DNA from: Hyalella azteca
Lineage: Eukaryota; Arthropoda; Malacostraca; Amphipoda; Hyalellidae
Length of the DNA: 64,000 bases
Assembly: GCF_000764305.2 (NCBI RefSeq)
Contig: NW_025944985.1
Span: forward strand, 76,341-140,340
Direction: 5' to 3'
The notes under the pieces were generated by a model. The model did no database searches and was not told where the DNA came from. It worked only from the letters and a program-made list of their open reading frames with translations. Both the position numbers and the translations under genes were made by a program. Numbering within the stretch: the first letter of the stretch is position 1; every line of letters begins with the position of its first letter. Positions 53,415 to 64,000 of the stretch are shown here, one piece after another.

Positions 53415-56400
53415 TTAATCGATTGTACCATCTCGTTGAGTTCGGAAAGCAGATCTCGAAGATGTCTGACCAATTACGCCATTTGCGAGATCGAGATGGG
53501 TCAGACTTCGTGAACTTCTACCGAGAGATCTCTGATCGATCAAACCTCGTGAACTTCGACCGAAAGATCTCTGATCGATCAAACCTCGTGAACTTCGACC
53601 GAAAGATCTCTGATCGATCAAACCTCGTGAACTTCGACCGAAAGATCTCTGATCGATCAGACCTCGTGAACTTCGACCGAGAGATCGCTGATCGACCACA
53701 CCTTTTGTGAGGCCAAGATCGATCAGATTTTCGCCGCGGCCGAGAGATCTGCGACCGATCTCCTCATTCGTGAGGCTGAGATCGATCAGATCTTGATCGG
53801 GAGATCTCGCGTGTCGGTGACTCTGAGTACCGGCGCTCGGTACTGCGGATGTGAGGGCGTCGAGGGTCGGAGTTTGAGGGCTGCGGCATGAGGGACTCAG
53901 CACGCAGTCCAAGCCCTCGTTGAGGGTCAACAAAAACTGCGGCGCTGACGACCTCTTCACGTCATCGTCCACGTAATCTCTGAGCGTCTGTACACCGTAA
54001 CAATTAATCAATTAATGCAAATTAATTAATTAATTACTTAATGTAAATTAATTTAATAATGTAAGTAATTTACAGAATAATGTAAATTCATTCATTGATT
54101 AATATAAATTAATAATTTAACGTAAATTAATATATGCACATTAAATAATTGATGGACGTAAATTAATTAATTATTATAAGTAGACCGTAACAATTAATGC
54201 AGATCTTTTAGTTTATTCAGTCATTTTTTTTCTGTCCGACCGGAACTCAAAAGTCTATTCAATGTCTTCGATGGTCAGTGAATTTGGAGAGGGTTCCTTA
54301 ACCAATTATTTCCGTTGAAAACGTTGGTAGAAATCGAAACGTTTGTAAAAGGAAAAAAATGCGAGTCAATCAAAAAAGATAATTTTCAAGAAGTTACAAC
54401 TGCAACATCGCTGATATTTGAAGAATGCTTCCAATGAATTTGATGTAGTAGAATATTGATTGACGATGGGTCGCTGGAGTTAAATGGTAGACAAGATGAA
54501 ACAAATAAGTAAGAGTCACTTGTGAAGTGAAAGATGGATTATAATTTCGTCAATAAGGTCCTGAATCGTTCCACAGTTGACCATTCATGGCTCCCATTGT
54601 AAATAATTCAGGACGCCACCAGGAGACCAACAATTAATACAATTACATTTATAGAATAGAATAAAAGTGTCGGCACTGAAGAAATAGGCCCATTTAGCTA
54701 TTACTCTTGTCCAGAGTCAACCATCCTCGTTTCAAAGAAGCTGTAATTATCTCAACTGTGCAATTTAGCTTAAAAAAATGAAGTATTTAACAAGCGTAGG
54801 CCCATCCATACTGAGCTAAATAATGTCTTGCAACAACTAACCTTTTCCGCTGCAACGGCTGAGAAGAGTCGTCCGTCTCCGGCGTGTAGGTATAGCAGCA
54901 CAGCCGGTAAGTAGTGGATTCTGCACAATCGCGACGTCATCAATTAGCAAAAATAGCTATCATTACATATTTTCCTAATGACTATGGTAAGTTATGAAGA
55001 CCTTATGTCAGTTCATAATGTATATGAAGCCATTTTGATAATCAGATTCCATCTTCCACTGGATACTAATCTTTAAGATTTTTTTTTCTGCAACCATTGA
55101 GCCGTAATTCTGTCGTCGTTGAGTGAACATACTAATCAACATTTGCATTCATCTAATATCATAACACAATGCTATAAATACGAGGAATCAACATCAAAGC
55201 AACACAAGCGATATATTTGCCAGTAAAATAGAGGATATTCTCTTGGTTCTCACCTCTCCTGATCCCTGATGATTCTATGGAACTCGATGACGACGAGCAA
55301 CGGACGTCGCAGGAGCACGTGCTTCAGCGCCACCCAACCCAGCCCACAGGCCTGAGGTTAGGATCAATTAGTTAATTATTATTTATTTATTATTTATTTA
55401 TCAAGTATTAATCAATTATTTATCAATTATTAATAATTAATCAATTATTAATTAATTTATTCATTATTTATCAATTATTAGTTTTTATTTATATGAACTT
55501 TTCATACATCAATTTATAAGGCTTACACACAAGACCTCTGCATATCTCAGCCTGAGCAAGTTGTTAAACTTCATAGAATAAAATAGTGATTTACTTATAT
55601 TATGAACTCTGCACACGAGCCATCATTAAGCCTAGGCTGGGGAAATTATTAAACATATTAGAATTATAACGGGTATAAACCCAGGATATAAATGTGTAAA
55701 TATGATATACATGTATTAAAAATTGAGAAAAATTATACCACGCGTGCAAAACCGAGCGAGAAAATAAGACACAATTTATTCGCAAATGAAGTAGAATCTA
55801 GAAACCACACGGGATTCAATGAAATTTCACAAAAAATTAGTTCATGTTTAGCTAAAAGAATCATAAAATACATGTTTATACTGGAAAAAAATAAATAATA
55901 ACTATCAAGAACTCACATTCAGCATCACTTCATCGGAACCAATCCAAGACTCGACAGCGCCGCTCAAGCATTCCTGGGCTTCGATCTTCCTGTGGGTACG
56001 ACGTAATAATAAGAAATAATATACGTTTAAAAATTACTTTTGAAAGACAACACTTCTAAAGAATCCAGTGTTTCCAATGTTACAGATGTACAATGAATTT
56101 CTAATTTTATTTTTGAATATTAAAGAATATAATTTGTCAATTTTTTTAATATATAATTTTTTCAAAATTATTTATTCTGTCTATTAATTCATGCATTGCC
56201 TCTAACTTCACACAAGTGTGCAAAATTTCATATCAATTCGACAGGTAAAAGTGTGTCAAATATCAATTATAAGATTTGTAGCTGACAAAATTATTTTTTC
56301 AGTTTTTTATTATTAAAAAAAAAATTATTCATAAAATTATTTATTTTGTCATTTGATTCATGCATTGTTTCCAACTTTACGCAAGTGTGCAAAATTTCAG

Positions 56401-59400
56401 ATCGATAGGATAAGTAGAAGTGTATTAAATTTCGATTACAAGATTTGTAGCAGACAGACAGACAGACAAGAAGTGAAGTTAAAGAGAAGTGTTGTAATAA
56501 TTATGAAGTCGTAACTCCATCAATCACTGTCGACAAATCAAGCTAAACCATTGAGCTACATTCGCCTGTTCAGCGGAACCATTTAAGAGAGAAACGCAAG
56601 ATACAGCGATATATTTTCTCGCTAAAGTTTATGCATCAGCAGCATGACAAAGGACTAGAATTCTGTATTAATAAATGAGGCCGCTACATTCATCTATTAG
56701 ATGAGGTAAATAAATAATGATATTAGATGAGATAAATGTTTCGAGTCCGATTAAGAGAATTAATTACAAGACATGAATTAACTATAAAATATAATGTGCT
56801 AAATTATTCAATGTCATGGTAAGGCATCCAACTGTATTAAAGATTGATATCATGATGGAGATTTTACATTGAACTATGAATACAAAATGACGTAATGGAC
56901 TTTAGTATTATTGTTACGAATTACAACATGATTGATATTTTACTGTAGATGTAGTGGTAAATAAAGAATGTAAATAAAGAATTTACTGAAGTTTCACCGA
57001 TAGGAATTATCTCTTCAATTAAATACAGTGAGAAAGATTAACTGTTATTCTTATCTTACGATACCCGAAGTAGTAAAAAATCATGAATAAATTAGCCTTA
57101 TCATTGCAATTTTACGTATAATTATTATTATACGAGGGACACACAATAATTATTCTTATCAGTTATTATTATTATTCCACACTATAATTATAATCACTAC
57201 TAATTATCATTTAAATGTAATCAACTCACAAGTTTTCTACGTGCTTGTGATCAAGCAATATCGAGGCAGAATCCCGAGCTCGCGCCGTGTTGCCCGCGAC
57301 GAAGACAAATTCTGGCACCGCAGGTTCGGGGGGAGCGGGGCTGGTCGGGGGGACCAGTGTTGGGGAGAACTCGGTAGTGGGGATGTCTGTATGGATAAAT
57401 ATTACTAAAATATTCCCCTTCAGTTGAAAACACTTTTGAGTTTCAAACATTGAACACGAGTTATTAATAATCAAGAGGCATAAATGGAAAAATCATGATG
57501 TTACTCGTAGAAATGTCAGTGGCATTGAAGTGTGCGTGAAGAAGTTGTTTGAACACTAAATTAATGTTGATTAATACGGTGATAATTGGAAGCAATTTTC
57601 ATGAAATCTCTTCTATCTGGCAATCATAAGATTGTAAGTGATTGTACTACAAGATTTTACAACCTGTGCTTATTACATTTATACGCTAAGCTGTTCATAC
57701 GGAGGACTGATGAACGAAATGCATACAAAAGTCGTAATTTAAAAGTGTAGTTTTAACCATCAGATTCTACCGTGAAAAAATGTTTGATAGAACAACATCC
57801 AAGGCTCACAAATAATGACGATAATCTTTGGAGTAAATTTTATGAAGAAATACATATCTCACACTTTGCAATTTGGCATACAGTGTAGCTCAGTATTAAC
57901 ACATCCTCTCACATCTTCGTGTTAGTGCAGACAATTATCCCAACATACCTTCTATGAGAGACACAGTGTAGCTGTGTATGGGCACATCTTCCCACGTCTC
58001 CACATTAATAACAAAGCACGTGAATGTTTTAGGCAGGAGGTCGCTGAGAGCGCTGGCCCTTATCACGAGATGACCAGCCTCCGTGACGGTCATTCCTTCA
58101 ATGCCGGCCAGGTCAATGGAGCCTATGAAGAGGATCTCGCTGGCGTCACTCTCTACCGGACTCTGAGCCCACGTGACCTAACAAACACCATTTACATTTG
58201 GTATGTATGTATTTGATTTATGGGATATTACATATTTAGTAGTCGAAATTTGAGCCTATGTTTTAAGCCTGACATCACAAATATAAATAAGGCGCGTATC
58301 CACAATACTAATCCGCTAGCAGATATAAATATGTTAAGGGAAGACCCCTGTTCAGACTACTAGAAGGTAAATAATATTTTCATGTCACTGGGGAAGGTTC
58401 GGTGAACAAGATTCAAACCCCATGGGAACACAACAGCACGTTATTCACTATCTCTGTCATCGCAGTTAATTAATGATAGAATGCCTTTATTTAAATTAAA
58501 AAAAACAATGGATGCAGTGCATTTATCTCACGGGATAATCTTATTAATTTAATTATTCCAAAACTTTACTAGAAAATTTTAGCTCATGGACAAACTAAAT
58601 GATTTGATATTCATAATTATTCAACAAGTTGAGCATAGTTTTTTTTTGTGACTAAAAAGCGTTTTAAACTAAGTTGATGCACAGACAGTCAAACTTAACC
58701 TACAAGTCTCGTCCAAACTCAAGATACAGACAGTTAAAATCAACCTGCTGGTCTGGCAAAAACTGAAATGCTTAGATCACCTCTGAGAGCACGGAATACG
58801 GAGAGCAATGCAAGTCGACATTTTGGGTTTTATCTATGCGGATGAAATGCTGCTGAATTTCCGTCTCATTCACGATGAATCCAACGAAGTCTTCGTTTAA
58901 ATCAGGGACTTCTATGCTCTCTTTTTGAGACATAACCTCACTTTCAGAAGTAGAAGATATGTCAGGCAATGGAGTAGAAGACATTACAGGTGGTAAAGTA
59001 TAAAACATATCTGGTGGTGAAGTGCTAGGCGTGAACGGGAAGGAAGGAGTAGAAATGGAAGGAATTGTTGTAGTAGTTATGTTCGCAGTAGTCCTCGTGG
59101 ATGTTGGTTGCGATGACGACGATAAAAGTTCTTCCGTGGTGGCCATCGTGTCAGGGGACGTGGTTGGGGGCTCCCAATGCGAAGTCGATACTTCAGGGGT
59201 CTCAGTGAGAGCATCTACTCTGTCAGGGTGTAACTTGCAATTAACAATTACAACGAATATCTCCAGTCAAAAGGGAAATAATAAATAGCTGAAAACACAA
59301 ATTTAACATTATGAAACAATGCATGGAGACACGTTTATTTCGTTAAAGTTTTAGGCGATGAAAGCCAATGTTATACCTGCTGCAGTCAAATATTAGTGTA

Positions 59401-59423
59401 ATGGCCTTGACAACGTCGTTCAT
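53415..59423 (-). CDS. 3' part of the Ig-superfamily locus: Ser/Thr-rich stalk, one Ig domain, unidentified C-terminal region
   Basis: In-phase exons, in transcript order, are 59217 (or 59219, or 59260)-58781, 58177-57949, 57386-57230, 55989-55917, 55351-55254, 54920-54842 and 53987-53415. The first encodes a mucin-like Ser/Thr/Pro stretch (TTEELLSSSSQPTSTRTTAN) and the front of an Ig-like domain (NVDLHCSPYS). The second completes it (VTWAQSP, HLVIRAS, FTCFVINVETW). A Pro-rich linker, then about 100 residues with no family I recognise (QECLSGAVESWIGSDEVM, LLRRPLLVVIEFHRIIRD, YLPAVLLYLHAGDGRLF) and a repeat-bearing tail follow. No transmembrane helix is clear. The 5' link is unresolved. It may splice in phase 1 from an internal donor at 60048 of the preceding exon to 59217 (966 aa in all within the window). 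It may instead be a separate gene with a small first exon 59423-59377 (phase 2, joining at 59219; 564 aa), although that ATG context is poor and no signal peptide is evident. Confidence 0.7.
53506..53700 (-). repeat. 39-bp in-frame coding minisatellite in the last exon
   Basis: Five copies of a 39-bp unit encode a 13-residue period (GLIDQRSFGRSSR). The unit is rich in GATC and AGATCT. It has kept frame and has few substitutions, so it is a recent expansion in the C-terminal tail. Confidence 0.85.
54000..54180. repeat. AT-rich TAAATTAATTA-type low-complexity repeat
   Basis: Degenerate units of AATGTAAATTAATTA just upstream of the last exon acceptor. A similar TTATTTATTAATCAATT tract occupies 55370-55490 in the next intron upstream. 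No coding potential. Confidence 0.75.
54652..54695 (+). repeat. Dispersed repeat shared with 6298-6343
   Basis: TAGAATAGAATAAAAGTGTC followed by GGCACTGAAGAAATAGGCCC matches 6298-6343 with few changes. The two copies are 48 kb apart, in introns of different genes. Probably the edge of a larger repeat family. Confidence 0.7.
56150..56470 (+). repeat. 169-bp tandem duplication ending in a GACA run
   Basis: TTCATGCATTG...CAAGTGTGCAAAATTTCA...AAGATTTGTAGC occurs at 56188 and again at 56357. The second copy ends in GCAGACAGACAGACAGACAA. Sequences of this style often occur at 3' ends of LINE-type elements (inference); no reverse transcriptase is present. Confidence 0.6.
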
Positions 59424-59910
59424 CTATTTAAAAATAACAGTCGGTGTCTAAGGAACGATAAATAAACATAGTGATAACGTTAAAAAATTATAAAGTAAAG
59501 GGACAACCGGCTATACATACAAATAAACTCCTATGGAAATCTCACACCCATTGGAAATGCGCGGCTATATACTTTACTAACAGAGCTCACAAAAAAGGAT
59601 TGATACGATGACTTAGAGTTTGCTGGTAGCACTTTACTTGACTGATCTCTTTTTCATGCAGAATACTATCATTTTGCGGAACTAAGCCGTGTCATAGTTC
59701 ATGTGAACATGAAAATAGTACAGGAAGTCATTTGGCAGACTTGTGACGACTGCATGAGTGACATTTTCACGGCAGTGACGTGAATATGATCGGCTAGTTG
59801 GGTAGGCTCATAATATGCTTACATTTATCGCCGCGTTAGGACTTATTTGTAATTTTAAGTGCGAGGTTACATTATAAAACTTTCATTCTAAAGTCATTGA
59901 AAGTTTGAAG

Positions 59911-59916
59911 TTTATT
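59911..59916 (-). terminator. AATAAA overlapping the stop codon of the membrane form
   Basis: The stop TAA (59914-59912) is part of GAATAAAC, so a canonical poly(A) hexamer overlaps it. This supports transcript ends soon after the transmembrane exon, although the hexamer would cut only about 10-30 bases past the stop. Confidence 0.4.
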
Positions 59917-62900
59917 CTATGAGTAAATTCTGAGGTTTTACAGAAAACCAAGTCCAGTTACCACAACATTTCCAGAACCATATTACAGTTAATAAAAGAA
60001 TTCCAATAATTATGACTGGATTCAAATAGTGAGCTTCTAGACCCTCACCGTCCGTATAATCGTATTCACCGCTGTGCTCGGGCCAGTTCTCTGGAGCAGC
60101 TGACTCTGTAGAGACAGAAACTTGGGTCGTCACGACGAAAATTGGTAATGTCGTGACGTTTACAGAGTCTTCCGACACATCTGCACTGGACGTATAAGGA
60201 AACTTAGTTGAAATAGGAACTTCTGACGTCAACTCGAATATTTCTTCTTCAGTAAACCTAATGGGTGGCGTTGTGGGAAGAAGTTGGCTGTTTCTGAAAT
60301 CAGGCGCTTGGGTGGTGGGCAAATCTTGCAGGACATTTTCTGTTGAAAAAATTGTCTCTGGATTAAACTTATTACATTATAATTAAAAGCTCTAAAGCTA
60401 AAATTGCCTTGATTGCCGACGCAACGAAAAAACATATGGATTCTTTTCATTAACACCAAGCATATAAGCATATTCATTAGAAACAAACTATAAATACTTT
60501 CATTAATCTGTCTTAGGATAATTAATGAAAAAATTGAATACCAACCAAAGTCATGATCCATAACCACTTTGAGTTGAGTAGAAGATTTGACGGTGATGTT
60601 CAACACGGTAGCCGCGCAGTCGTACAGATCATCTTCAGTGGCCGGGTCCAAAATCAACGTTGCCTGGCCCACACCGTCCTTTGCGGTGTAATTCAACTAA
60701 TTAATACCGTTGAAAATAAAACTGGTTCAATATTCAATAACTGATCTCTTCTTCAAACCGGGGCAGATCCACAGAAATTTCCTTCTTTGTTGCATTGCTT
60801 TCCGCGTGAAAATGTTCGAAAGCTATTTAGGCTTGTAACTCGTCAATCCGCAATCTATTTCATTAATTTAAACAAATGCTATTAAAACCGAAATTGAGTG
60901 TTTCGGAGAAACTAATACAAAAAATCACAGCCCTCGTATGCTCATGGCGTTACGAGTGAATACAAACTTCGACTATATATACATTTAATCTACGATCCGA
61001 AGGCTTAGTGACCTAGGTCATGGATAAGCATTGGCGATCTCAAGGTGTTTGATGAGGAGCTTCCTTGTGAAAAAATATCTTACTCGTCTTATTATCATCA
61101 TAGAATCGCATTAGATAAATTATTGCACAAAATAATCAACTCTAGAGCCTTGATTGAAGTCGTAGCAACCGTGTGGGTGGCTGCATAATTAACGTAAATA
61201 AATTAATAAACCATTTTTATTAAATAGAAGTGCAGCAAACTTCCTGGCTGCACCAGGCCGGTTTCGCCGAGCTGATTTTAAATGCTGGATGGCAAATGCG
61301 GCGCTAGATCGAGCCGCTCTGAGAAGAGACAGCTTCTCATGCATGACATTATAGAATCGCGCAGTGATATGGTGATACAATGTCGCGCAGTGATATTGTG
61401 AAACAATGTCACGCAGTGATACGGTAAAACAATGTCGCGCAGTGATATGGTGAAACAATGTCGCGCTGTGATATGGTAAAACAACGTCGCGCAGTGATAT
61501 GGTGAAACAACGTCGCGCAGTGATATGGTGAAACAACGTCGCGCAGTGATATGGTGCAACAATGTCGCGCAGTGATATGGTGAAACAATGTCGCGTAGTG
61601 ATATGGTGAAACAACGTCGCGCAGTGATATGGTGAAACAATGTCGCGCAGTGACGCAGTGAAACTCACTGCAAGGACGGTGTTGGGACGATGATGTGAGG
61701 TCCAGGTGACGTGTGGTGCAGGGGAACCTGACGATGCACACTCCAGCACCACAACTTGCCCCTTCGTCACCACCAAACTGGGCCCGGGTGATGACACGAT
61801 CACAGGCGCCACTGAAATAATAAATGAAATTAAGATAACCCCTCAGGAAACTCATACCTAGGATTAGCATGACAAGTGACATGCGATTGTCGGCCATGTG
61901 TTGTGCAGTATCTTTAAGAATTAAGGTTCACGGAAGTTTTGTTTCGGAACAAGTTTTATTTCCCCCAACCTACTCTTCCTTTGTAGATAAAAATTTTACC
62001 CCAACTTACGTTTTCTTTGCTATATATAAAATTTTCCGCTAATTTACTCTTCCTTTGTTATATATAAATTTTCCCTCAACTTACTCACCATAAACTGTCA
62101 AGTTGACGAACTCGTTGGCCATCCACTCAATGCCGTTCCATCTGGCCAAGCATCCCCAAACTCCCGCTGATCCCTCATCCACCGGCTCCACTGTCTGGTG
62201 GTAGCTCCACTGCACGGTGGATGACGCGTGGATGCAGCTGCCATTTGCATCCAGTATTTGATTGGATGCGTCGTGGGGCATTTGATTTTGGTCATAAATA
62301 CTATCGTCGGAAGGTGGCTGCTCTGTGCCAGCCACACAAGGGGAGTTTTTTGCTGGCGTCTGAGGGTCGTTGTCCACCAGCAGTCCCACGGGTGAGCCGT
62401 TGTGCAGAAGCTCCACCTCCTAAATGATGGAGGAAAAGTCTTCATAAATTTATTTTTTATAATAAAAGCATATTTGAGAAGATTTAAAGCTCACGAAGGT
62501 AACTTTTAAGGTTGTGGAAGAAGATCATTGAAGTTTTATTATGGATTAATTATGAATTTTTCGTGGTGTTGGAATTTTTTAGCAACATAATGCAAAAAAG
62601 GATACTTAGATAAGCTGTGCCGTGGTCTTGTCGGTTCATAGAAGTTCAGGTCCGGGCTATTTCGATCTGGCGTTTTCTCAAAGTGTAAACACAAAACTGG
62701 TATAAGTTTATATATGGAAAAATTGTGTATTTCTATCATGAATAAAAAGCCTACATTCCGACTTCAGACGTATGCGTTTGATCGGTCTGTGATCGACTTA
62801 TATGGATCTCGCCAATGCAAAAATTTTTTCGTCTACGAACATGTAACGAATTTTGGTGTAATTGCCAGTAATCTCACTCACCAAGTAAGGTAATAATCCT

Positions 62901-64000
62901 ACTCACCAAGTAAGGTAATAATCCTACTCACCAAGTAAGGTAATAATGCTACTCACCAAGTAAGGTATTAATGCTACTCACCAAGTAAGGTATTAATGCT
63001 ACTCACCAAGTAAGGTATTAATCCTACTCACCAAGTAAGGTAATTCTGGTCCCTGCACCTGGCACCGGAATACCACAGAATCTCCGCTCCACGCAGCTGG
63101 CGCTTTACCAACCGAACTGAACTCCACCAAGACTTCTGCAAAGTTACCCATTTACAAAAACCTTTTTCATCATCGACATCTGAATTGAATATTATTCGGG
63201 TTCACTAATATTTACTTATTTGCACAGTTAAATTCATGGATGAAGTAAGAACGGATGCACATTTCCGACGTCTGTAGTTTCATAAATGAATATTATTCAG
63301 GCTCGATATTGTTAATTTTGCTCACTTAAAATCCAGAATGAAGTAAAAACGGATGCAAAGTATCAGTGCGGATTATTAGTGGTTTCAAGCCATCTATTCA
63401 GAGAAAATTTTGTAAGCTATTTAAACTCACCGTGAACCAACACTTCTATACTTCGGCCTGGTGATGCTTGAGTCCGGCAAGTATAGACACCAGAATGAGC
63501 AGACGTGATGTTGAGCAGAAGCAGCTGGTGAGTGGTGGTGAAGAGACGCGGGTCACCACCACCACCATCACCATCGGTCGGCACCATTTCATCACCCGCG
63601 GTGTTTTGAATCTCGGTCCCGTTGTGTAAAAATGTTACCTGGTATCGAAGAAATGAGGTTTTGTTAGGAATATAAATTGCCTAGAAAGCAATCGTGTTTT
63701 GGTTTACCAGCTCAAATTTAGATGAAAATATTTCAATATTTCATCAACGTAAAAGCGTCCGTTTGATTTAAAACATTCAGAAGAAAATCAATTGCAAAAA
63801 AGAAATCGATATAGCACGGAAAATCAAGTGAAAACACGATACCATTCGATGTTAAACGCAAACTTATTTACATGCAATAGCTTAACATAATAATTTTAAA
63901 GCGAAGGAAGAATAAGCGAAGGAAGAATGAAAAGAGGGCTAACCTCGCCCAGCCAGCCAATCAGAGCGCTTACCTCGCCCTGCTGGCCAATCACACGGCA
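59912..64000 (-). CDS. Ig-superfamily type I membrane protein, 5' truncated by the window edge
   Basis: Exons in transcript order are 64000-63974 (partial), 63638-63431, 63135-63032, 62419-62089, 61811-61669, 60696-60546 and 60339-59912. All phases agree, giving 463 aa within the window. Each Ig domain is split by a phase-0 intron in its middle and bounded by phase-1 introns. The partial first domain ends in SGVYTCRT. Domain 2 runs from VVFRCQVQG to GVWGCLARWNG and carries a long insertion with two extra cysteines. Domain 3 runs from VVVLECASSGSPAPHVTW to DDLYDCAATVLN. The last exon encodes a Thr/Ser-rich acidic stalk, a helix near YLNPVIIIGILLLTVIWFW and a 16-20 residue cytoplasmic tail with no signalling motif. 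Several N-glycosylation sequons occur. This fits a cell-surface adhesion or recognition receptor; the subfamily is not recognised. The donor of exon 60546 (GTTGGT) is weak. The signal peptide lies outside the window. Confidence 0.85.
61357..61660 (-). repeat. 26-bp minisatellite abutting an Ig exon donor
   Basis: About twelve copies of TCACTGCGCGACATTGTTTC plus ACCATA on the minus strand begin within 10-20 bp of the donor GCA|GTGAGT (61668). The unit has no stop in several frames, which creates ORFs of 120-207 codons. Those ORFs are repeat artefacts extending the real exon 61811-61669. Confidence 0.88.
62876..63040 (-). repeat. 25-bp repeat, seven copies, each with the exon end and splice donor
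   Basis: On the minus strand each unit carries CCTTACTTG|GTGAGT. The copies start at exact 25-bp steps (plus-strand 62876, 62901, 62926, 62951, 62976, 63001, 63026). The copy at 63026-63040 is the real exon 63135-63032 boundary. Downstream copies meet TAG in the exon frame. Confidence 0.92.
63942..64000 (-). repeat. 30-bp duplication of an Ig exon end and donor
   Basis: GATTGGCCAGCAGGGCGAG|GTAAGC (donor at 63973) is followed 30 bp on by GATTGGCTGGCTGGGCGAG|GTTAGC (donor at 63943). The intervening 30 bases are open in the exon frame and would add ten residues. Confidence 0.75.

Noticed and set aside
61189..61897. ORFs of 120-207 codons on the minus strand
   Set aside because: Only 61811-61669 is a real exon (Ig domain half). 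The rest is open because the 26-bp repeat has no stop in those frames.
62876..63040. CRISPR-like array of regular repeats
   Set aside because: Units are directly tandem with no unique spacers, in a eukaryotic intron next to a splice donor.

Overview
The window is eukaryotic nuclear DNA: AT-rich, intron-rich, with GT-AG exons recoverable by matching reading frame and phase. The gene set (a Toll receptor of the multiple-cysteine-cluster type, a secreted protein made of peritrophin-A/CBM14 chitin-binding domains, a RBBP4/Caf1-55 histone chaperone, an LRRC20-like protein and an Ig-superfamily locus) points to an arthropod. A crustacean is plausible, but the sequence alone does not fix the taxon. 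There is no bacterial, plasmid or CRISPR content.

Layout: 1-3705 is repeat-bearing DNA, including an intact Nextera mate-pair junction adapter at 1521-1558 inside a 20-bp minisatellite, next to a lone N at 1610 (an assembly artefact). 3706-11190 (+) is Toll: five coding exons, 1001 aa. 13281-20512 (-) is Caf1-55/RBBP4: ten exons, 432 aa, with a TA-flanked MITE in intron 2. The two genes converge. About 0.9 kb separates Caf1-55 from a divergent gene at 21415-33217 (+), a six-exon, 408-aa secreted protein with six CBM14 domains. 33218-40700 holds repeats (a tRNA-derived SINE head, a dispersed TGTC-rich element, a 48-bp minisatellite). 40716-50674 (+) is an LRRC20-like gene with a TATA promoter and an 8-kb first intron. 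50675-53414 shows no gene. 53415-64000 (-) is an Ig-superfamily locus that runs off the right edge: a membrane-anchored form ends at 59912, and further in-phase Ser/Thr-rich, Ig and unidentified C-terminal exons continue to 53415. These may be a long isoform or a second gene.

The most striking pattern is that tandem repeats sit on splice sites. At four exon ends (Toll transmembrane exon, CBM14 exon 3, two Ig exons) the repeat unit contains the end of the exon plus its 5' splice donor, giving 2 to about 8 candidate donors. In two cases the extra donor is in frame and would add 10 or 12 residues. Toll also has an 88-bp duplication of a 3' splice site and exon start. These can be tested with RNA-seq and long reads. 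Functionally, Toll (immune and developmental signalling), the chitin-binding protein (cuticle or gut-lining matrix) and the Ig receptor are surface or extracellular proteins, while Caf1-55 is a nuclear housekeeping subunit. I see no evidence that the neighbours act as one pathway.
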